Of a stretch of 64,000 nucleotides of DNA, positions 58,513 to 64,000 are shown piece by piece. Below the pieces are notes generated by a model that was given only the letters and a program-made list of their open reading frames with translations, did no database searches and had not been told where the DNA came from. Source of the stretch: Aegilops tauschii subsp. strangulata (lineage: Eukaryota; Streptophyta; Magnoliopsida; Poales; Poaceae); contig NC_053035.3 of the NCBI RefSeq assembly GCF_002575655.3, positions 377,743,792 to 377,807,791 on the forward strand, given 5' to 3'. The stretch's first letter is position 1; each line of letters begins with the position of its first letter. Position numbers and translations under genes: made by a program.

Positions 58513-58526
58513 GTAGTCCCCGAAGC
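58513..58526 (-). promoter_or_regulatory. Polypurine tract next to the 3' LTR
   Basis: On the minus strand, gcttcggggactac abuts the LTR start; a short, imperfect purine-rich primer for plus-strand synthesis. Confidence 0.5.
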
Positions 58527-58960
58527 AGATTGGGCTTCGAGGTTGAGTATTAGTTGAGAAGCTCGATCAGCTTCCCATTTTAGCAAGCCGGCAGCTGGGA
58601 GCCGGCTTTGGTTAGGCGTGCCGCCTGGGTCGAAAACTTCCGAAGTCGGAGGGCGGGAGCCCGCCAGTGCGTGCACCGGGCCGCGGGCCGGCCACTGGCC
58701 GTCTGCGAACCACGTGGCCCCTCTTGGCCGGAAAGCCTGCCAGCCCACGCGCGTGACGGGACGTCGCCGCAGGGAGGGGGCCCGCCATGTCCGCGCCCTG
58801 GCCCAGGCGTGGATTGTCTGCATCCCGAAACCGCCCGCACGTCTTGTGCGGCAGTTTCGGCTCGCATTTATGCGCAATAATCGCGAGGCGTGGGGGGAGT
58901 GGGTGCAGTTAATCCGACGACTCCCCCCACGTTCGGCTTCCTCGGTCCTGCCTCGCGATG

Positions 58961-58969
58961 CTATAAGTA
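58961..58969 (+). promoter_or_regulatory. TATA-like box of the antisense gene
   Basis: ctataagta on the plus strand, about 140 bp upstream of the ATG at 59107, in the right place for a separate promoter driving the antisense gene. Confidence 0.5.
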
Positions 58970-59106
58970 GGGGGAGGTGGGGGGCAGCAGGCCCTCGCAC
59001 GCTCCTCCTACTTCCACCATCTTCTTCGCTCGCCGGTTCTTGCGACAGCGCCTCGCCGCCGCGCTCTTCCGCCACGCATTCCTCCGCCGCCGCGCTGGTT
59101 TTCGCC

Positions 59107-62100
59107 ATGCCTCCCACCACGGAGCAATATGGCGGGGATTGGGACGGCTCCAACGTCCACGACGACCATGTCGAGTTCCTCCGCAACACACGGCGGCTGC
59201 CCAGCGCGGACAAGGTGGAGGTCCGCCTCGCGCCGGCGAAGGAAATCACGCCGGAGCCGCAGGAGGGCGAGCGGGTGGTCTTCCGCTCGCGCTTCTTGCG
59301 CGGCTTCGGCCTGCCAGTGCGCGCCTTCTTCCGCTCCTGGCTCGATTTCTACCAGCTCCAGCCGCACCACCTCACCCCAAACGCGGTGGTGCTGGTGTCT
59401 GCCTTCGTCACCCTGTGCGAGGGCTACCTCGGCGTCCTCCCCACCCTCGAGCTCTGGGGGGAATTCTTCCAGTCCAAGCTGGGCACGCGCATGTAGGGCG
59501 TGCCGGCTCAGACTGGCGCCTTCATCGCGTCGCGGAGGTTGGTCGCCGACAACTCCTTCCCCGTCATCACGCTGATCCAATCGGTGAAGAAGTGGCAAAA
59601 ATCGTACTTCTACGTGCGGAACATCGCCCCGCGGGGCGACTACATCAACCTGCCGGCTTACGTAGCCGGCCCACCAGCGGGCAGGCGGCCCCAGTGGTCC
59701 TTCCGGGCCGTGACTCTGACGCCGGCCGGGTCCGCAGCCATCGCCCGAGTGCGAGTGCTGACCCAGTCGGAGGGCCTGACGGGGCCCGACCTGCTGGCCG
59801 CGTTCGTCACGCGCCGGGTTCTTCCGCTCCAGAGCCGGCCTCATCTGATCTGTCAGATGAGCGGCCAGCTCGATCCGAGCCGAATGTGCACCAAGGAGAT
59901 GCCGCGCGAGGAGGTCGCCTATATGGTGGACTACCTCGTGAACTGCAAATTCACCGAAGAGTGGCAGTTCGGCAAGGAGCCATATAGCCGAGCCAATCCG
60001 CCGCCTATGGTATGCTCTCCTTGTCTCTTCTTTTTCTCTTAACTTTGTTGCCGAGTTCCTCTTGGCCGACTCTAACTTAGTCGGTTTGTTTTTCGACAGA
60101 GCCCTCTTCTTCGGCCGGCCGGCGGGTCAGACGCGGATCGTTGATTCGTCCCCGACCGGACCGAACACGATATGGAGGACCCCGACTTGGGGGCGGCCGG
60201 CATGGACGACAACATCGAGCCGGCTGGTGGCCAAGCCGGCGGCGAAGCAGGCGGCTCCGGGCTTGGAGTCACCTTCGACGACTGGCCGGACGACGATGAG
60301 GCCGAAGTCGTCCCGCGCCGCCAGCCGATGTCTGGACGCGGTGCGGGTTCTTCCGCTGCACCGCCTGCTCGGGGCGGAGGGCAAAAGCGTCGCGCCGCCC
60401 AGGGCTTGTTCGGCAGTCGGACGAAGAAGTCCAGGGGCGGGGCGGCAGCCACCAGGCGGGAGGAGGCGGCCGCGAAGGCGGCTCACTTCCGCAAGACGGT
60501 GAAGCAACCGCAGACCGTGTCGGCGTAAGTTCACTTTCTTTTGTATACTCTGGTGGTTCTTGAGTCCTTGTCTTTTTCTCCGATGTTCAGGGCTCCGCTG
60601 TCGCTTGAGCGAGCGGCTGCCGCCTCCGTCGTCGAGTCACCGAGGGGGTCTGGGAGCACCACTCGCCGCGTGGACCCCCGGGCCGACCTTCAGGAGGCGA
60701 CAGAACGGAACGCGCGGGAGGCGCGGGCGGAACGGGAGGCGCGAGAGGCGGAGGCACGGAAGGCGGCTGCCGCCCAGGCGGCGCTGGAGGAGGAGACGGC
60801 GAAGGCGCTTGCCGACGCTGCTGCCAGGGCCCAAGCGGAGGCTGCTGCTGCAGAAGCAGCGGGGGAGGTCCTGATGGTCACCCCTCTGCGCGTTGCGGCG
60901 CCGGGATCCGTGAAGGCCTCGCCAGAAGGAGCCAGCGGCGACCAGCCAGGGCTGGGGAGAGACGACGACGTTATCATCCTAGAGAGGGCGCCGGTGCCGA
61001 CCCCGCCAACTGGGGCGGCCCAAGGCGGCCGGCCTGATCAGCCGCCTACACAATCGGTGGGGGGGCGAGCCGGCCGCGAGGACTGAGATGGCGGTCCGGA
61101 TGCCGCCGAGCCGGCGCGCGGGGAAGGCCGCGTCGGAGCCACAGAAGGCCGCGTCGGAGCCACAGCCGGCCGTGGGCTCCAGCTCGTCGGCCCAGGATGC
61201 GGAGGCGGCCAGCGCAACCTTAGGGTGGACGCCAGGCGGAGGGACGGCCGTGATGAACGTGGCTGCGCAGGACGTTCGGACCCGGCTCCAGGGCCAAGCC
61301 GCAGCGCTGAGGTAGTTCACCGATGAGTTTCTCGCGACACGGGCGGCCATCCGGGTTAGTCTTCCCATCTAGCTTCTCTTGATCTTGATTTCTTCCGTGG
61401 GGGCGCGTCAGCGCACGCACTGGGTGTAGTCCCCGAGTTCCGAGTCGGCTGCTGAGCAGGCGGCTTGGAACTTCTTGGAGGATTTGTCTTTGCTATTCTT
61501 GTTCTTACTCCGATCTTCTGTCTATCTTGCAGGACTACCACAATCTTCGTGCGGCCGCCTTCAACTCCCAGGCTCGGGAGCTGACCTAGAAGACCGCCGA
61601 CCTTACTGAGAGCCGAGGTACGTGCTTAGTTCTTTGTCTCATGTGGGGGCGCGTCAGCGCACCCACTGGGTGTAGTCCCCGAGATTCGGGCCGACTGCTG
61701 AGCAGTCGGGTCGGATCTTCCTTGACGACTTCTTCTTACTGTTCTTTCTTCTTCTGCCATCTCTGCAGCGGCCAATGCCAGTCTGAGGGCACAGCTGGGG
61801 GAGTCCCAGACTGCCCTTCGTGCCAAGGACGCCGAGCTCGCCGCCTTGGTGCAGGAACGCGACCGCCTGGCCAAGAAGTTGGCCGACCAGGAGGAAGGCC
61901 ACAAGGCGGCTCTGAAGGCTGTGCAGGACCGTGAAGCCACTCTCCAGGCCGAGTACGAGACGGAGGCGGCTGGCTGGGCTGAGGCCAGGCAGACTCTGAT
62001 CTCTGGGTATGGCCAGATCGAAGATCTGGTTGATGGTAAGCCGCCTACCTCTTCGTCCTTTCTTGCCATCTGCCACTTTGGCTTGTTTTCTGATTTTGGT

Positions 62101-62854
62101 GTTCTTTTCTTCATTTCTTCTTCTTTCTTGCGCAGAGTATTTCCCTGGCTATTCTACTGCCGCCAACCAGGCCATCGAGGCCCGTCACCAAGCGCGAAGG
62201 CAGGCTGGCTTTGAGATCTCGCCAACCGCCGGCCGCTCGCTGGAGGAACAGCTCCTAGCGATCCAGGCCCGCATCCAGCCGGCTCACCGACTGCTCCACC
62301 GGCTTCAGCGTGCCAGGGCGCAAGTCTTGGCCGCCCTCTGGCCCGGCCAAGTGGTTCCCTGCACCCCCAGTCGAACTGCCGACTGGCTGGAGGTGGCAGT
62401 CGGCCGCTTCGAAGCTTGGAAGGCCTCGGCGGCTCGCTCCGGTGCCAGGCGGGCGCTGGAGTTCGTCGAGGCCTGGTATCCCGGCCTGAGCCTGGACCAG
62501 CTGGCTACCTGGCGGCAGCAAGCCGACACGGAGCTGGAGCCGGCGCGGCCGGCCATCATCCGGCGGGCTTCGGCAATCGCCGACTACACCGACACCAGCG
62601 TCTTCGCCCCCGAGGTGGACGGCAACGGTGTCGCCCAGCCGGAGGAGTGGTTCGGTCTGAACCCGGCGGACGGCGAAGATTCGGCGGAGGAGATCGACTC
62701 CAGCGACAAGGGTGAAGAAGAGGAGGAGGAGGGTGAAGACGCCGAGCCGGCTGGTGGAGCAGCCGGCCAGCCTCAGCCTGACCGCACCTCCAGCACCACG
62801 TCGCGCGCGAGTGCGTCGCCTGCCGTGGGTGGTGATCAAGCCGAGACCCGCTAG
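59107..62854 (+). pseudogene. Antisense multi-exon gene in the gypsy element (Transposase_28-type)
   Basis: Plus-strand gene opposite to its host element. Exon 1 starts at ATG 59107 (MPPTTEQYGGDWDG) and carries the 'putative gypsy-type transposon' domain (PF04195 type): RFLRGFGLPVRAFFRSWLDF, LQPHHLTPNAV, FVTLCEGYLGVLP. It continues to about 60009 with one in-frame TAG (59494-59496). Further exons: about 60100-60527 (acidic, then basic); 60591-61086 (Ala/Glu/Arg coiled coil); 61088-61315; about 61535-61619; 61769-62035 (coiled coil LGESQTALRAKDAELAALVQ); and 62136-62854 (C-terminus with an acidic EEEEEEGED tail and TAG). Introns have GT-AG borders. Function is unknown; related genes are carried by Tat-lineage elements. 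One stop in exon 1 and another near 60144 suggest this copy is dead. Confidence 0.7.
61397..61710 (+). repeat. Duplicated intron sequence in the antisense gene
   Basis: A block of about 65-70 bp (gtgggggcgcgtcagcgcac, actgggtgtagtccccgag...) occurs at 61397-61465 and again at 61643-61710, 246 bp apart, each inside an intron after a donor region. The 'agtccccgag' core also occurs next to the LTR (58515) and at 63569. Confidence 0.8.
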
Positions 62855-63640
62855 GCGGCCACTCCTTCAGCCGGCGAGGCCGCCTTCACCGACCAGCTCG
62901 GCCTCCGCACCATGCCTTAGTCTGCCATCTTTTGTTTTCCTGTCTAGTTACTTATGGAACAATGTTTGGTTAAGTCTGCACAATTCCACCCACTGGGTGT
63001 ATTCGAACTTATGTCTGTTGCCAGCCTGTTGGGGGCTTTATGTGTATATATAACTTATGCATTTGGTCTTTCCTTGTACTTTTGCTTTTTGTCCGTCTGC
63101 TGTTTCCTTTGCCGCCCTCCCTTGGTTGCCGCCTCCCCAGTCCAACAGTTGCTCTGCAATCTGTAGCTGGAGGAGTACTGGGCCAATTTGGGGGGAGTAC
63201 TTTAGCTTTGCTGGACTAGAGCTAAGTGTTTAGGAAGCCGGCCAGCCGGCTGTTTTGACAGTCAGCAGGCATGTTTGGAGGCCGTCTCTTTGCTATATAG
63301 GTTCATTGCTCCTTAGCCATTTTTCGTGTGGGCATCCTTTCTGCCTCGCCTCTTGCTAGTCGGACAGTCGGTTCTTCGAGCTGCGACTTTCAACAAGGGA
63401 GGACTCGAGAGCCGGCACACTACTTTTCCGACTTCAGGTAGAACTTTCAATATAGCTCAAGGCGGCCAGTCCACGGGCCGACTAGTCGAACCCGGTGCCA
63501 GACAAGAATTCAAATGTAATAATACATTCATGGATATGACACTTGTCATTCATAGATAAACAAAGGCAGTCCCCGAGTACTGTTCGGGGGGCCTGTTGGT
63601 TTGCACTTAATACAAAAGGGGGGCATGATACATACTGCTT
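62855..63640. other. Spacer between the antisense gene and pol
   Basis: Probably the 3' UTR of the antisense gene up to about 63100, then T/G-rich spacer. No gene seen. Confidence 0.5.
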
Positions 63641-64000
63641 TCAGCTGTAAAATCGTCTCAGGAGGTTTGCGTTCCATGGTCGCTCCGACTCCTTGCCGGA
63701 GTCATCTCTCTTGCGTGCTCTTGGCTTTTGCGCGTCGATCAGGTAGTAGGAGTCGTTGCCGAGTGCCTTGCTGATGACGAAGGGGCCTTCCCAAGGGGCC
63801 GAGAGCTTGTGCTGGCCGGCTGTTCGCTGGATCAGCCGGAGCACAAGGTCGCCCTCTTGGAAAGATCTTGGCTTGACCTTGCGGTTGTAGTAGCGGCGCA
63901 GCCCTTGCTGGTAGATAGCGGACCGGCTGAGTGCCAACAGCCGGCCTTCTTCCAGGAGGTCGACGCCGTCTTCTCTTGCTTCCTTGGCCTCTTCCTCCGT
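63641..64000 (-). CDS. Ty3-gypsy pol, integrase C-terminal end (partial)
   Basis: An open minus-strand frame from the window edge to TGA at 63641-63643. It contains YYNRKVKPRSFQEGDLVLRL followed by LSAPWEGPFVISKALGNDSYYLID, the GPY/F-type C-terminal module of gypsy integrases (N.kvk.r.f..GDlVLr...GKl...WeGPy.v), ending in WNANLLRRFYS. It is the tail of a polyprotein whose remainder lies beyond position 64000. No stop appears in the visible 119 codons. Confidence 0.88.
   Translation of the reverse strand, partial: TEEEAKEAREDGVDLLEEGRLLALSRSAIYQQGLRRYYNRKVKPRSFQEGDLVLRLIQRTAGQHKLSAPWEGPFVISKALGNDSYYLIDAQKPRARKRDDSGKESERPWNANLLRRFYS

Larger units (their letters stand above)
57336..64000 (-). 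mobile_element. Ty3-gypsy retrotransposon (Tat-type), 3' part
   Basis: Minus-strand element entering from the right edge. From right to left: the end of pol (integrase C-terminus, 63641-64000), a long spacer carrying a plus-strand gene (59107-62854), and a 3' LTR (57336-58512). A long pol-LTR spacer with an extra, often antisense, gene of the 'putative gypsy-type transposon' domain is known in the Tat lineage (for example Grande and RIRE2). It is inserted in the reverse-transcriptase region of the copia element; the flanking bases aatag (57331-57335) are a candidate target duplication. Gag, protease, reverse transcriptase and the 5' LTR lie outside the window. Confidence 0.85.

Noticed and set aside
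58488..59844. Long minus-strand ORFs opposite the antisense gene
   Set aside because: They are shadows of a GC-rich coding strand; the plus frame has the recognisable domain and splice sites.
1..64000. Ribosome-binding sites, operons or other bacterial features
   Set aside because: Intron-containing plant gene families and plant LTR elements show this is eukaryotic nuclear DNA.

Overview
The window is nuclear DNA from a large grass genome. The best match is wheat or a close relative (Triticeae). The evidence is a Ty1-copia LTR that starts like the Angela/WIS/BARE-1 group, a CACTA terminus ending in GTAGTG, a Tat-type Ty3-gypsy element, and plant-only protein families (NAC, B3, GRF zinc finger, FAR1, F-box/FBD). 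Genes have introns with GT-AG borders. No rRNA, tRNA or CRISPR array was seen.

Layout. 0-2.1 kb: a DUF295-like gene end and a broken NAC-domain fragment. 2.1-8.2 kb: repeat-rich DNA made of a GC-rich module in five copies and several minisatellites, ending at a CACTA terminus at 8234 that truncates the next gene. 8.2-18.8 kb: a head-to-head pair, a minus-strand gene of the type that accompanies Ulp1-like proteases (with a 46-bp minisatellite in an intron) and a plus-strand FAR1/MULE transposase. Both are broken, and together they look like the remains of a two-gene Mutator-like element. 19-41 kb: an F-box/LRR/FBD cluster (copies A, B, C, F) with two copies of a small coiled-coil gene and one unrecognised small gene. 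They are embedded in kilobases of degenerate, mutually similar spacer rich in the motif cgtgcct. 41.9-45.7 kb: the two cleanest genes, a GRF zinc-finger/coiled-coil gene (-) and a B3-type gene (+); both give full-length frames when spliced. 46.5-51.5 kb: two more F-box/FBD copies (G, H). 51.5-64 kb: nested retrotransposons. An Angela-like copia element sits in the FBD exon of copy H, and a minus-strand Ty3-gypsy element sits in the reverse-transcriptase region of that copia element. The gypsy element carries a multi-exon gene on the opposite strand.

The F-box copies share one three-exon plan, with exon 2 of 132 nt in four of six. Copies A, B, F and H carry stops or frameshifts. C and G have intact F-box/LRR exons but a single-nucleotide defect at the exon 1/exon 2 junction that puts the FBD part out of frame. 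Two promoter types are visible. A and C share one. B, F and both coiled-coil genes share another with a TATA-like box, an AAACCCTAG element and, in three of four, a G-box. All functions come from reading motifs; no database search was possible.
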